Positions 41,730-51,001 of a stretch of 64,000 bases of DNA are shown here, one piece after another. The notes beneath the pieces were generated by a model that worked only from the letters and a program-made list of their open reading frames with translations, searched no databases and was not told where the DNA came from. The translations under genes were made by a program, and so were the position numbers. Source of the DNA: Flavobacteriaceae bacterium (lineage in GTDB: Bacteria > Bacteroidota > Bacteroidia > Flavobacteriales > Flavobacteriaceae); contig JAENXC010000008.1 of the NCBI GenBank assembly GCA_016649715.1, positions 78,435 through 142,434 of the forward strand, read 5' to 3'. Each line of letters opens with the position of its first letter. Within the stretch, counting starts at the first letter, position 1.

Positions 41730-42338
41730 ATGAAAAAATGGCTACCTATCATTATTATTCTCGGCATCATCCTGCTAATTGGCGCCTATATGGCGAGATT
41801 AAACAACAAACTGGTCGTGCTGGACCAAAATGCAATTGCGCAGTGGGCAAATGTTGAAAGCTCCTACCAGCGCCGAGCAGACCTTATCCCCAATATTGTG
41901 AGCACCGCAAAAGGCTATGCCGAATTTGAACAGTCCACTTTAATTGCCGTGACGGAAGCCCGAAGTAAGGCAACATCCGTAACTATTGATCCTTCAAACA
42001 TTACACCCGAACAACTGGCACAGTATCAAGAAGCCCAAGCAGGTGTTACCTCTGCCCTTTCGCGTTTGTTAGCCGTTTTTGAAAGATATCCAGATTTAAA
42101 GGCTAACGAAAATTTCAAGGAATTAATTAACGAATTGGAACGCACAGAAAACCGCATCAATGTTGAACGCAACAGATTTAATGGTGCTGCTAAAGAATTG
42201 AACACTAAATTAAATCAATTCCCGACAAAAATATTTGCGGGTATGTTGGGCTTCCACGAAAAAGCATATTTCAAAGCAGATGCCGGCAGTGAGAACGCTC
42301 CAAAAGTGGATTTTGACTTCGGAAAAGATAAGAAATAA
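41730..42338 (+). CDS. LemA family protein
   Basis: 202 aa. N-terminal membrane helix (LPIIIILGIILLIGAYMA), then the helical LemA core: NAIAQWANVESSYQRRADLIPNI, SALSRLLAVFERYPDLKANE and NRFNGAAKELNTKLNQFP. A membrane protein of uncertain function, very often encoded beside TPM-domain proteins, as here. 14 bp after the MerR gene. Confidence 0.95.
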   Translation: MKKWLPIIIILGIILLIGAYMARLNNKLVVLDQNAIAQWANVESSYQRRADLIPNIVSTAKGYAEFEQSTLIAVTEARSKATSVTIDPSNITPEQLAQYQEAQAGVTSALSRLLAVFERYPDLKANENFKELINELERTENRINVERNRFNGAAKELNTKLNQFPTKIFAGMLGFHEKAYFKADAGSENAPKVDFDFGKDKK

Positions 42339-42463
42339 GTATCTCCACCTGCGCTGAAAAAGCTTTGGTGGACAAGAGTTGGCAGTAGCAGTTGGCATTT
42401 GTTGCGGCTGAAAGTATTGTTAGCTGAAAATTATTTTAGGATTTATAAAAACCCAAAACAACC

Positions 42464-42925
42464 ATGTCTAAAGTTGAAGATTTTCTTACTTCGGAAGAAG
42501 AAGTCGCTATTATTGAAGCCATTCGCATTGCTGAAAAAAATACTTCGGGCGAAATACGCGTGCATTTGGAACCCACTTCCATTTCTGCAGAAGAACCCAA
42601 AGAACGCATTGATGCCTTTGACCGCGCAGCTGAAGTTTTTGATATGCTCCACATGGACAATACCAAAGAGAGCAATGGCGTGCTCATTTACGTTGCGGTG
42701 CAAGACAGAACGCTCGTAATTATGGGCGATAAGGGTATCAACGATATTGTGGGCCAGAATTTTTGGGAAAGCACCAAAGACATTATCATCAACCATTTCA
42801 AAAATGGCGATATGAAACAAGGCTTGGTGGAAGGAATCTTAAAGGCCGGCGAACAGTTGAAAAAATATTTCCCGTATAAAAAAGACGATAAAAACGAATT
42901 GTCGAATGATATTTCGGTGGGGTAA
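42464..42925 (+). CDS. TPM domain protein (no membrane segment)
   Basis: 153 aa. TPM/TLP18.3 domain with FLTSEEEVAIIEAIRIAEKN, TSGEIRVHLEP and the DRTLVIMGDKGINDIVG segment. No signal peptide or membrane helix is visible, so probably cytoplasmic or bound to its membrane partners LemA and the second TPM protein. Function is not well defined in bacteria; the plant relative takes part in photosystem II repair. Confidence 0.9.
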   Translation: MSKVEDFLTSEEEVAIIEAIRIAEKNTSGEIRVHLEPTSISAEEPKERIDAFDRAAEVFDMLHMDNTKESNGVLIYVAVQDRTLVIMGDKGINDIVGQNFWESTKDIIINHFKNGDMKQGLVEGILKAGEQLKKYFPYKKDDKNELSNDISVG

Positions 42926-42971
42926 TTTTAAGTAATCAGGTGGCTGTTGCAGTTGGCAGTAATAAATTTCA

Positions 42972-43751
42972 ATGAAAAAAAATCTTCAGAAATATAAAAT
43001 ACTATTTGCTTTAATTGCCATTGCATTTTTGTCTGAAAATGTTTTGGCGCAATATGAAATTCCTCCAAAACCTTCCGTTCAGACTTCACTTTATGATTAT
43101 GTAAATCTGCTTACGCCTTCACAAAAAACTGCACTGGAAAACAAGCTGATTCGTTATGCCGATTCCACTTCCACACAAATTGTTTGTATCATTATTGGCT
43201 CCACAAATGGAGAGGACATTTCAATGCTCGGCGCAGAATGGGGCCAGAAATGGGGTATCGGCCAAAAAGGAGAGGACAACGGAATTGTAATTACACTTGC
43301 CAAAGACGACCGAAAAGTTGATATAAATACGGGATACGGAATTGAATACCGGATCACCGATTTAATGTCTGAACGCATCATAAACCGCATCATGATTCCC
43401 GAATTTAAAGAAGGGAACTTCTATGCAGGTTTAGATCAAGGCAGCGATGCCATTTTTGCAGCCTTGAAAGGCGAATTCAAGGAAGACCGCGATTTCGGAA
43501 AAAAAGACAGCGGCCACATTCCGTTTTTTATCATCTTCGTTTTTATCATCATTATTCTTGCTTTAATCCGTAGAGGAGGCAAAGGCGGAAAAGGTGGCGG
43601 CGGAAGTTTGCTTGATATTATTGTGCTCAGCAGTCTTGGCCGTGGCGGATTTGGCGGTGGCGGAGGTAGCTTTGGCGGCGGAGGCGGTGGTTTTGGTGGC
43701 GGCTTTGGCGGTGGTGGCTTTGGTGGTGGCGGTGCAAGTGGTGGGTGGTAG
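42972..43751 (+). CDS. TPM domain protein with signal peptide and Gly-rich tail
   Basis: 259 aa. Signal peptide (ending ENVLAQ), TPM domain (about 38-165; NKLIRYADSTSTQIVCIIIG, VDINTGYGIEYRITD), one membrane helix (IPFFIIFVFIIIILALI, 187-203) and a low-complexity Gly/Ser/Phe tail (GRGGFGGGGGSFGGGG...). Matches the YgcG-type proteins encoded with LemA. The stop is directly followed by a CCCCTAACCCCC repeat. Confidence 0.93.
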   Translation: MKKNLQKYKILFALIAIAFLSENVLAQYEIPPKPSVQTSLYDYVNLLTPSQKTALENKLIRYADSTSTQIVCIIIGSTNGEDISMLGAEWGQKWGIGQKGEDNGIVITLAKDDRKVDINTGYGIEYRITDLMSERIINRIMIPEFKEGNFYAGLDQGSDAIFAALKGEFKEDRDFGKKDSGHIPFFIIFVFIIIILALIRRGGKGGKGGGGSLLDIIVLSSLGRGGFGGGGGSFGGGGGGFGGGFGGGGFGGGGASGGW

Positions 43752-43776
43752 AAGCCCCTAACCCCCGAAGGGAACT
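43752..43776. repeat. CCCCTAACCCCCGAAGGG repeat after the TPM gene
   Basis: AAGCCCCTAACCCCCGAAGG plus GAACT, one copy of the family, sitting 1 bp after the stop codon. Confidence 0.75.
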
Positions 43777-43938
43777 GCCAGTGAACATAAAATTTGTCTT
43801 TTCAATTGGTTAATCATTCAAAGATTCTTCCAAACCCAGAGCAGTGGAAAATAGTACTGCCGAATTTTGCATTTACAAATCCAGTAAAGTATTTTAGTTA
43901 CTGATAAAAAAACTTAGTGCCTTAAAAATTATCAAAGC

Positions 43939-45921
43939 ATGAATTTTAAAGACCAAATTAAACAAGGCATTCCGCCAGAACTTCCGAAGAAAAAAGAATA
44001 TGATAAGGATATAAACCACGCCCCTAAACGGAAAGAAATTCTTACAAAAGAAGAAAAAGAATTGGCGTTGCGCAACGCACTTCGCTATTTTGAGCCAAAA
44101 CATCACGCCACGCTCCTGCCCGAGTTTCGAAAAGAGCTTGAAACTTATGGCCGTATTTATATGTACCGTTTCCGTCCGGATTATAAAATTTACGCTCGGC
44201 CAATTGAAGAATATCCAGGTAAGTGTGAGCAAGCAAAAGCAATTATGCTGATGATTCAGAATAATTTGGATTACGCCGTGGCACAGCATCCGCACGAACT
44301 TATTACCTATGGCGGCAATGGGGCGGTTTTCCAAAACTGGGCGCAGTATCTCTTGGTGATGAAATACCTTTCGGAAATGACTGATGAGCAGACTTTGGTG
44401 ATGTATTCCGGGCATCCGCTCGGTTTGTTTCCTTCACATAAAGATGCCCCGAGAGTGGTTGTAACCAATGGAATGATGATCCCGAATTATTCCAAACCAG
44501 ACGATTGGGAAAAATTCAACGCTTTGGGCGTAACGCAATACGGACAAATGACAGCGGGAAGCTATATGTACATAGGTCCGCAGGGAATTGTGCACGGAAC
44601 CACTATTACTGTTCTGAACGGTTTCAGAAAAATTAAGAAAGAACCTATTGGTGGTTTGTTTGTAACCTCTGGCCTTGGCGGAATGAGCGGTGCACAACCC
44701 AAAGCTGGGAATATTGCAGGCTGTGTAACAGTTTGCGCCGAAGTGAACAAAAAAGCTACGGAAACAAGACACAGCCAAGGCTGGGTGGACGAAGTTATTT
44801 CAAACTTGGACGCACTTTCAAAACGCGTAAAAGAAGCAATGACCAACAAGGAAACCGTTTCTATAGCTTACGATGGAAACGTGGTTAATGTCTGGGAAAC
44901 ATTTGCTGAAGATAACATTCACATTGACTTGGGAAGTGACCAAACTTCCTTACACAATCCGTGGGCTGGCGGGTATTATCCAGTTAGCTTGACGTATGAA
45001 GAAGCCAATGAAATGATGGCCAACAATCCAGAACAATTTAAAAAAGAAGTGCAGAAAAGTCTGCGTCGCCAAGTGGAAGCCATCAACAAACACACCGCCA
45101 AAGGAACCTATTTCTTCGATTACGGAAATGCTTTTCTTTTGGAGGCTTCACGTGCTGGTGCCGATGTTTTTTCCGAAGATAAAAACAAGGAGTTTAAATA
45201 TCCTTCATATGTTCAAGACATCATGGGGCCGATGTGTTTCGATTATGGATTTGGACCTTTCCGCTGGGTTTGCGCTTCAGGAAAAGCAGAAGATCTTCAA
45301 AAGACGGATGAAATTGCATCAGAAGTTTTGGAAGAATTAATGAAAAATTCGCCAAAGGAAATCCAGCAGCAAATGCAGGACAACATCACTTGGATACAAG
45401 GTGCACAGGAAAATAAATTGGTGGTAGGCTCGCAAGCGCGGATTCTTTATGCCGATGCCGATGGACGTGTGCAGATTGCTTCCGCTTTTAACAAAGCAAT
45501 TTCCGAAGGAAAGATTGGCACCGTTATTTTGGGCCGCGACCATCACGATGTTTCGGGAACCGATTCGCCTTATCGCGAAACTTCAAATATTTATGACGGC
45601 AGCAGGTTTACGGCAGATATGGCCATCCAAAACGTGATTGGCGATAGCTTCCGTGGCGCCACATGGGTAAGCATCCACAACGGTGGTGGCGTGGGCTGGG
45701 GTGAAGTTATTAACGGTGGCTTCGGTATGGTTCTTGATGGTAGTAAAGATGCACAACGACGCTTGGAAAACATGCTTTTCTGGGATGTGAACAACGGAAT
45801 TGCACGACGTAGTTGGGCACGAAATGACGAAGCTGTTTTTGCTATTAAAAGAGCGATGAAAAACAATCCAAATTTAAAGGTTACGCTCCCGAATTTCGTC
45901 GATGATAATTTATTCAAATAA
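43939..45921 (+). CDS. hutU: Urocanate hydratase
   Basis: 660 aa, longer than the ~560 aa proteobacterial form but typical of the Bacteroidetes type. Motifs: YGGNGAVFQNWAQYLL, TAGSYMYIGPQGIVHGTT, GLGGMSGAQPKAGNIAG (NAD binding), and SIHNGGGVGWGEVINGGFGM near the C-terminus. Converts urocanate to imidazolone propionate in histidine degradation, using NAD+ as electrophile. No other hut gene is in the window. Confidence 0.95.
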   Translation: MNFKDQIKQGIPPELPKKKEYDKDINHAPKRKEILTKEEKELALRNALRYFEPKHHATLLPEFRKELETYGRIYMYRFRPDYKIYARPIEEYPGKCEQAKAIMLMIQNNLDYAVAQHPHELITYGGNGAVFQNWAQYLLVMKYLSEMTDEQTLVMYSGHPLGLFPSHKDAPRVVVTNGMMIPNYSKPDDWEKFNALGVTQYGQMTAGSYMYIGPQGIVHGTTITVLNGFRKIKKEPIGGLFVTSGLGGMSGAQPKAGNIAGCVTVCAEVNKKATETRHSQGWVDEVISNLDALSKRVKEAMTNKETVSIAYDGNVVNVWETFAEDNIHIDLGSDQTSLHNPWAGGYYPVSLTYEEANEMMANNPEQFKKEVQKSLRRQVEAINKHTAKGTYFFDYGNAFLLEASRAGADVFSEDKNKEFKYPSYVQDIMGPMCFDYGFGPFRWVCASGKAEDLQKTDEIASEVLEELMKNSPKEIQQQMQDNITWIQGAQENKLVVGSQARILYADADGRVQIASAFNKAISEGKIGTVILGRDHHDVSGTDSPYRETSNIYDGSRFTADMAIQNVIGDSFRGATWVSIHNGGGVGWGEVINGGFGMVLDGSKDAQRRLENMLFWDVNNGIARRSWARNDEAVFAIKRAMKNNPNLKVTLPNFVDDNLFK

Positions 45922-45930
45922 AAAAAACTT

Positions 45931-46470
45931 ATGAAAGCACTTAAATTTTTACCCCTGTTGTTGCTTTTTGTTTTCGCTTCCTGTTCCACCGTTCGAGTGG
46001 CGACAGATTTCGACAAAGAAGCAAATTTTAACCAATACCATTCCTTCGCTTTTTTTAAGCCAGGGATTGACAAAGCTGAAATCAGCGACCTCGACAAAAA
46101 GCGCATTCTCCGCGCTATTGAAGAAAACCTTACTGCAAAAGGAATGTCCAAAACAGAAAATCCAGATTTGCTCGTTAGCATTTTTACAAAAGAACGCCAG
46201 CGTGTTGATGTTTACAACAACAATTTTGGCTACGGCTGGGGCTGGAACCCATGGTATTATGGTAGCTATTATGGTGGAAGCAACGTTTCCCGTTCCACCG
46301 AAGGCACGCTTTATATTGATTTGATTGACGCCAAAACCAATAACCTAGTTTGGCAAGGTATGGGAAGCGCTGATTTGGTGACCAGCGATATGGAACGAAA
46401 AGAAGAGCGTATTCGAGAAATAGTCTCTAAAATTTTAGCGGAATATCCTCCAGGAGCTACGAAGAAGTAA
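45931..46470 (+). CDS. DUF4136 lipoprotein
   Basis: 179 aa. Lipoprotein signal with lipobox FASC (Cys near 18), then the DUF4136 domain: TVRVATDFDKEANFNQYHSF, RAIEENLTAKGMSKTENPDL, an aromatic-rich GYGWGWNPWYYGSYYGG and ILAEYPP. Envelope protein of unknown role. 9 bp after hutU, so probably cotranscribed, with a terminator behind it. Confidence 0.9.
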   Translation: MKALKFLPLLLLFVFASCSTVRVATDFDKEANFNQYHSFAFFKPGIDKAEISDLDKKRILRAIEENLTAKGMSKTENPDLLVSIFTKERQRVDVYNNNFGYGWGWNPWYYGSYYGGSNVSRSTEGTLYIDLIDAKTNNLVWQGMGSADLVTSDMERKEERIREIVSKILAEYPPGATKK

Positions 46471-46494
46471 AAAATCCAAATACTGAAAGATAAA

Positions 46495-46525
46495 AAAAGC
46501 CTTCCCGATAAACAGGAAGGCTTTT
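46495..46525. terminator. Bidirectional intrinsic terminator
   Basis: AAAAGCCTTCC, 9-nt loop, GGAAGGCTTTT, a perfect 11-bp stem bordered by A and T runs, between the convergent DUF4136 and T9SS genes. Confidence 0.85.
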
Positions 46526-46550
46526 CAGAATATTGGGGAAAAAAATAAGT

Positions 46551-48161
46551 TTACTGTTTAACCAGTTTTAGTCCTTTTTGCATTCCTTCTTTTGTGGAAA
46601 CATTCATAAAATAAATTCCTGAAGTCCAGTTTTGAGTATTGATATTTATTGCGTTTTCACCATTATATTTAGCACTAAATAATTGTTGTCCCAAAACATT
46701 GAATATTGAAATTGTTTCAATTGATGAGTTACTTTTTATAAGCATTTCATTTTTTATAGGATTTGTAAAGAATATTGAAACATTTGGAAAATCTTCAACA
46801 CCTACGGTATCATCTTCAATATTTTGAGCGTATATTTTCATGCCGGTGCCTTTGTCCTCAACAAAAACAGCCACATTCTGCATATTTGCCTCTTTCGTGA
46901 AATTCACTCTGGTTTTAGCAGCTACAAAAGTGGCAACGGGGCGTGTTTCTTCCTGCCAAACAAAATCGCCATTATCGTCAAGATACACAGCGTTCAAAGT
47001 GGTTGGTGCAACTCCGTTGTTTTCACCTTCTTCCATAAGAAATAAAGGGCTGTTGTTTCTTAAATGAAGTGAACCTGCATGGACCTTATCTCCACCTATT
47101 GGGAAAATTACTTTCGCATTATCTGTCAATTCACGAGCACCAGAATCTTTATCAAATTTTTGAACATTCTCCCCGCGTTCACTTTGGATAGAATTGGTGT
47201 AGGTTGCAACGGCCCAGATATATTGTGACCCCGTTTGAAAAGCAATTTCAGTTTCCATTTCATAATCGGTTTCATTGATATCAAAATCGGAACCGTTGAT
47301 GCCCCAAGGCAATGTTCCGTCTGGATTTATTCGTTGTAAATAAGAATCAAAACGAGTTCCCGCTGAAGCATAATAACCCATATAAACTACATCCCCATCC
47401 TGTAGTCCTGAATAGGAGCGAATAAAAGCGGTGGCTCTATTAGAAATTTGGGTGGCGTTTGCCCACACTGGATTACCATCACTATCATAACGTTGGGCAT
47501 AAAGGGTAGAGTTGATGCCACTAAGTATTTTATGAAAAACAGCTATAAATTCGCCGCCAGAAATTTCAAAGAAATTGCCAGGAGAGGCTAAGCCAGAACC
47601 AGAAGTAATAGGTTGCGTGGTAGGCCATACTGTGGCACCAGTTGCATCGTATTTCTGCATAACAGCCCCACTTGATGATAACCAGCTAACGATGGCACCA
47701 CCAGCAGAGAGTGGCAAAATAGTAACTACATTCCCGCTACCAACATTAACCCCATTTGCACCCCATAACTGGTTTCCGCCAGTGTCCATTTTGAATACAT
47801 ATGCTGGATCTCCGCCACCAGTTCCGGTAACGCCTATATATAAATTGTCATCGGCGTCAACTACTGAATTCATAATTACCGTAGAAGTACTCATTGGTAC
47901 TTGGTCATTTACAAGCATTCCATCATCGCCAAATGCTCGATTTCCGTCAGCATCCATAACTTGCATGCGTAGTTCAATAAAGACGGGAGCGCTAACGTTT
48001 TTCCAGAATACTACATAGGTTTTACCATCAGAAGTGCCACGGGCTTGCACATCCAATTCTCCCGATTGCGCCACAAGTGTATTCACATCAGTATCGGTTA
48101 TCCACTGCGCGTGCAATAAGGTTACGCCAAATATTGAAAGAAGTGTAAATATTATTCTCAT
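46551..48161 (-). CDS. T9SS-secreted protein with type A sorting domain
   Basis: 536 aa. Signal peptide (MRIIFTLLSIFGVTLLHAQW), a long beta-propeller-like region with repeated DADGN/DSDGNPVW/PDGTLPWG turns, and a C-terminal sorting domain (about 460-536) ending FPNVSIFFTNPIKNEM... GIYFMNVSTKEGMQKGLKLV. Exported by the type IX secretion system and probably anchored at or released from the cell surface. Single gene; no enzymatic motif recognised. Confidence 0.9.
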   Translation of the reverse strand: MRIIFTLLSIFGVTLLHAQWITDTDVNTLVAQSGELDVQARGTSDGKTYVVFWKNVSAPVFIELRMQVMDADGNRAFGDDGMLVNDQVPMSTSTVIMNSVVDADDNLYIGVTGTGGGDPAYVFKMDTGGNQLWGANGVNVGSGNVVTILPLSAGGAIVSWLSSSGAVMQKYDATGATVWPTTQPITSGSGLASPGNFFEISGGEFIAVFHKILSGINSTLYAQRYDSDGNPVWANATQISNRATAFIRSYSGLQDGDVVYMGYYASAGTRFDSYLQRINPDGTLPWGINGSDFDINETDYEMETEIAFQTGSQYIWAVATYTNSIQSERGENVQKFDKDSGARELTDNAKVIFPIGGDKVHAGSLHLRNNSPLFLMEEGENNGVAPTTLNAVYLDDNGDFVWQEETRPVATFVAAKTRVNFTKEANMQNVAVFVEDKGTGMKIYAQNIEDDTVGVEDFPNVSIFFTNPIKNEMLIKSNSSIETISIFNVLGQQLFSAKYNGENAININTQNWTSGIYFMNVSTKEGMQKGLKLVKQ

Positions 48162-48232
48162 AAGAATGTGTTTTAAATTAAATTCTATACCAATTAATGA
48201 ATCCTAAACAATAGTAAGTTAAGTTTTAGTAA

Positions 48233-50326
48233 TCAATATTTTAGTAATTCAAGAATCTTTTTTTTCACTTTTTCCGTGGAAGGAATCATCGTTTCCTCCA
48301 AAACTGAATTCAGTGGAATTGCTGGCATATTTTCAGAACCTATCAGCATCACGGGGGCATCCAATTGCTGAAAACATTCCTCTTGAATTTTTCCTTGAAG
48401 CCCTCTTGAAAAGCCATTTTCGGAAGGTTCTTCGGTTACAATCAAACACTTACCGCATTTTTTGACGCTTTTGAAAACGGTTTCATAATCCAAGGGATGC
48501 AAGGTTCGGAGGTCAACAATTTCAATTTTATCAACCATATTCAACTCGCGGGAAGCATTGTAAGCCCAGTGAACGCCCATTCCGTAGGTAATGATTGAAA
48601 GGGTTTCCTCCTCTTCCTGTTTCCATATTTCCTGCAAGAGCCAAGCTTTTCCTAAGGGTAAAATATAGTCTTCCGAAGGCATCAACGAGGTTGCGCCTTT
48701 GGTTCCTTTCACTTTGCTCCAATACAAACCTTTATGCTCAAAAATCACCACTGGATTTGGATCGTAATAGGCGGCTTTCAGTAAACCTTTTAAATCGGCT
48801 CCATTGCTGGGATACACAATTTTAAGTCCTCGAATATTTGTAACCACACTTTCCACAGAAGAAGAATGATACGGGCCACCGCTGCCATATGCACCAATCG
48901 GCACACGTAAAACCATGGAAACTGGCCATTTTCCGTTTGAAAGGTAACAGCTTCGCGAAACTTCGGTAAGAAGTTGATTGAGTCCTGGCCAGATATAATC
49001 CGCAAACTGAACCTCAACAATAGGTTTCAGTCCCACAGCGCTCATTCCAACTGTTGAACCCACAATAAATGCTTCTTGAATTGGTGTATTAAAAACACGG
49101 TTATCGCCAAACTTTTGCGCTAAAGTTGCCGCTTCGCGAAAAACGCCACCCAAGCGTCCGCCCACATCTTGGCCGTAAAGCAAACATTCGGGATGTTTTG
49201 CCATCAATTCTTCAATGGCGGAAAGCGCACAATCTACCATTACCACTTTTTCACCACCTTTTGGACTCCGCTCCCCTTTTTCTTCGGTGATTTCCGTAGG
49301 TGCAAAATCGCGGGTAAATAAATCTTCTGGTTTGGGGTCTTCTGCTTTTAGGGCTTTGGAAAGGCTTGATGAGACTTCGGCATTCGCCGAAGTGACAATG
49401 GAGTCCAAATCTTCCTTTTTGAAATCATTGTCAAGCAGCAGTTTTCGAAGTTTTGGGTATGGGTCCCGGCTTCGAGCTTCATCCAAATCATCGCGATAAA
49501 ATTCCATTCGAACTCCGGAAGTATGATGATTTAAAAGCGGAACTTTTGCGTGTACCAAAAATGGTCTGCGTTCTTTTCTGATTTTTGAAATTACATCTTT
49601 AATTGTATTGTAACTTTCCTTAAAATCGGTTCCGTCTATTGAAACGGCTTCCAATCCGTGAAAACCTTTGGCGTATTCAAACGCGTTTTGGGCACGGGTT
49701 TCCGCGGCATTTGCTGAAATATCCCAACCGTTGTCCTGCACCAAATAAAGGATTGGCAATTGTTTCAACGCCGCCATTTGAAAGGCTTCGGCCACTTCGC
49801 CCTCGGTTACCGATGCGTCGCCTAAACTGCAAACTACAAGCCCCCTAGCCCCCAAAGGGGGAACTTCAAACTGTATCTTATTTCCTTTCGGAAAAGACTC
49901 CTTATATTTCATACCCAATGCCACTCCAGTCGCAGGAATGGCTTGCATTCCCGTAGCGGAACTTTGGTGGGGGATTTTTGGCTTGTCGTCATCTTTCAAA
50001 CTGGGATGCGAGTAATAAGTTCTGCCTCCCGAAAATGGGTCATCTCTTTTCGCCAATAGCTGGAGCATCAATTCATAAGGTTTCATCCCTATTGAAAGTA
50101 ACAAGGCATCGTCCCGATAATATGGAAAAGCGTAATCTCGTGGCAGAAGTTGCATGCCAACCGCTATTTGGATTGCTTCGTGGCCCCGCGAAGTTGCGTG
50201 TACATATTTTGAAACAGTCTTGAAATTTTCCTCATAAATCTCGGTCATTGCTTTTGCAGTGGCGAGGGTTCTGAAGGCTTTTATGAGAGTTTCTTTATTT
50301 ACTATTTTGTCTTTTTTATTTACCAT
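48233..50326 (-). CDS. Branched-chain 2-oxoacid dehydrogenase E1, alpha-beta fusion
   Basis: 697 aa. The alpha part (about 15-340) has the thiamine diphosphate motif SLGDASVTEGEVAEAFQMAA ending near Gln-Asp-Asn. The beta part (about 360-690) has QDVGGRLGGVF, NTPIQEAFIVGSTVGMS and RVPIGAYGSGGPYHSSS. Decarboxylates branched-chain 2-oxoacids with the E2 encoded upstream. Residues 153-163 (FEVPPLGARGL) are read from a CCCCCTAGCCCCC repeat inserted just before the cofactor motif. It is the last gene of the long minus-strand cluster. Confidence 0.93.
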   Translation of the reverse strand: MVNKKDKIVNKETLIKAFRTLATAKAMTEIYEENFKTVSKYVHATSRGHEAIQIAVGMQLLPRDYAFPYYRDDALLLSIGMKPYELMLQLLAKRDDPFSGGRTYYSHPSLKDDDKPKIPHQSSATGMQAIPATGVALGMKYKESFPKGNKIQFEVPPLGARGLVVCSLGDASVTEGEVAEAFQMAALKQLPILYLVQDNGWDISANAAETRAQNAFEYAKGFHGLEAVSIDGTDFKESYNTIKDVISKIRKERRPFLVHAKVPLLNHHTSGVRMEFYRDDLDEARSRDPYPKLRKLLLDNDFKKEDLDSIVTSANAEVSSSLSKALKAEDPKPEDLFTRDFAPTEITEEKGERSPKGGEKVVMVDCALSAIEELMAKHPECLLYGQDVGGRLGGVFREAATLAQKFGDNRVFNTPIQEAFIVGSTVGMSAVGLKPIVEVQFADYIWPGLNQLLTEVSRSCYLSNGKWPVSMVLRVPIGAYGSGGPYHSSSVESVVTNIRGLKIVYPSNGADLKGLLKAAYYDPNPVVIFEHKGLYWSKVKGTKGATSLMPSEDYILPLGKAWLLQEIWKQEEEETLSIITYGMGVHWAYNASRELNMVDKIEIVDLRTLHPLDYETVFKSVKKCGKCLIVTEEPSENGFSRGLQGKIQEECFQQLDAPVMLIGSENMPAIPLNSVLEETMIPSTEKVKKKILELLKY
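49838..49865. repeat. CCCCCTAGCCCCCAAAGGGG repeat inside the E1 gene
   Basis: AAGCCCCCTAGCCCCCAAAG followed by GGGGAACT, in frame, encoding PPLGARGL. Same family as the intergenic copies around metF. Confidence 0.85.
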
Positions 50327-50340
50327 TTGTCTTTTGTTGG

Positions 50341-50580
50341 ACTTTTTGAATCACGACGTTTGGACTCACGACTTCTTTTTGAACCACGAATCAAGACGTT
50401 TTGATTCACGACTTTTTCAAATTTTGACGATTGGAACCACGACGGTTTGACTCACGACTTTTTATAAATAAAATATTAATACTTTTTTATTGAATTAACT
50501 GTCGTGTTTCGTGCAGTGAGCGCAAGCGAACGGTTCCCGAAAAAAGTCGGGACAAGCTGTGATTCAAAACGTTTTTTTAC
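50341..50580. repeat. CACGACGTTT / GATTCACGACTT repeat array 3' of the S23-like gene
   Basis: Six or more units of the type GACTCACGACTT, GAACCACGA, GATTCACGAC and CACGACGGTTTGA. A shorter group with GTGATTCAAAACG follows near 50560, plus a CCCGA/TCGGG hairpin at 50537-50554. The complementary unit GTCGTGATTCAAACCGTCG lies on the other side of the S23-like gene at 50966-51000. Confidence 0.7.
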
Positions 50581-50946
50581 TCAATTATTCGGGTCGAGTG
50601 TGTCTGTGAAATTTGATATTTTACTTTGCAATGCCTGAACTTTATCCTCTAAAATTTTAAAAGTTTCTTCTGATAGAAAATTTTGACGAAAACATATTAT
50701 TAGTTGAGTTTCCCATTCATAAGCAGAACCCAAACTATCGTCTAAGAACTTAATAAAATGTTTATCCGTTCGCTTACTCGAACCTTCTGCAATATTTGAA
50801 GCTATTGAAACTGAACAACGGTTCATTTGTATTCGCAAGCCATACCTTTCATAATCTGGCAAAGTTGCGGTAAACAAGTAATTATCATCTATTAACTCTA
50901 TAGCCAATAACCAAATCTGTAATTTCTTAAAATTATGTTTTCTCAT
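50581..50946 (-). CDS. Four-helix-bundle protein (S23 / 23S intervening-sequence protein family)
   Basis: 121 aa, helical. It starts MRKHNFKKLQIWLLAIELID and contains QMNRCSVSIASNIAEGSSKR and FLDDSLGSAYEWETQL, the family's conserved core. Members occur within rRNA intervening sequences and as solitary chromosomal genes, and are related to the Avd accessory protein of diversity-generating retroelements; function unknown. It splits E1 from E2 and is bordered on both sides by CACGACGTTT-type repeats, which suggests insertion as a cassette. Confidence 0.9.
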   Translation of the reverse strand: MRKHNFKKLQIWLLAIELIDDNYLFTATLPDYERYGLRIQMNRCSVSIASNIAEGSSKRTDKHFIKFLDDSLGSAYEWETQLIICFRQNFLSEETFKILEDKVQALQSKISNFTDTLDPNN

Positions 50947-50954
50947 TCCTTTAA

Positions 50955-51001
50955 GTCATTAGTCATTCGTCGTGATTCAAACCGTCGTGGTTCAAAACGT
51001 C
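50955..51001. repeat. GTCGTGATTCAAACCGTCG repeat 5' of the S23-like gene
   Basis: Two units (GTCGTGATTCAAACC, GTCGTGGTTCAAAACGTCC) matching in reverse the array at 50341-50580. The E2 stop and its last three codons (R-T-F) fall within the unit. Confidence 0.65.
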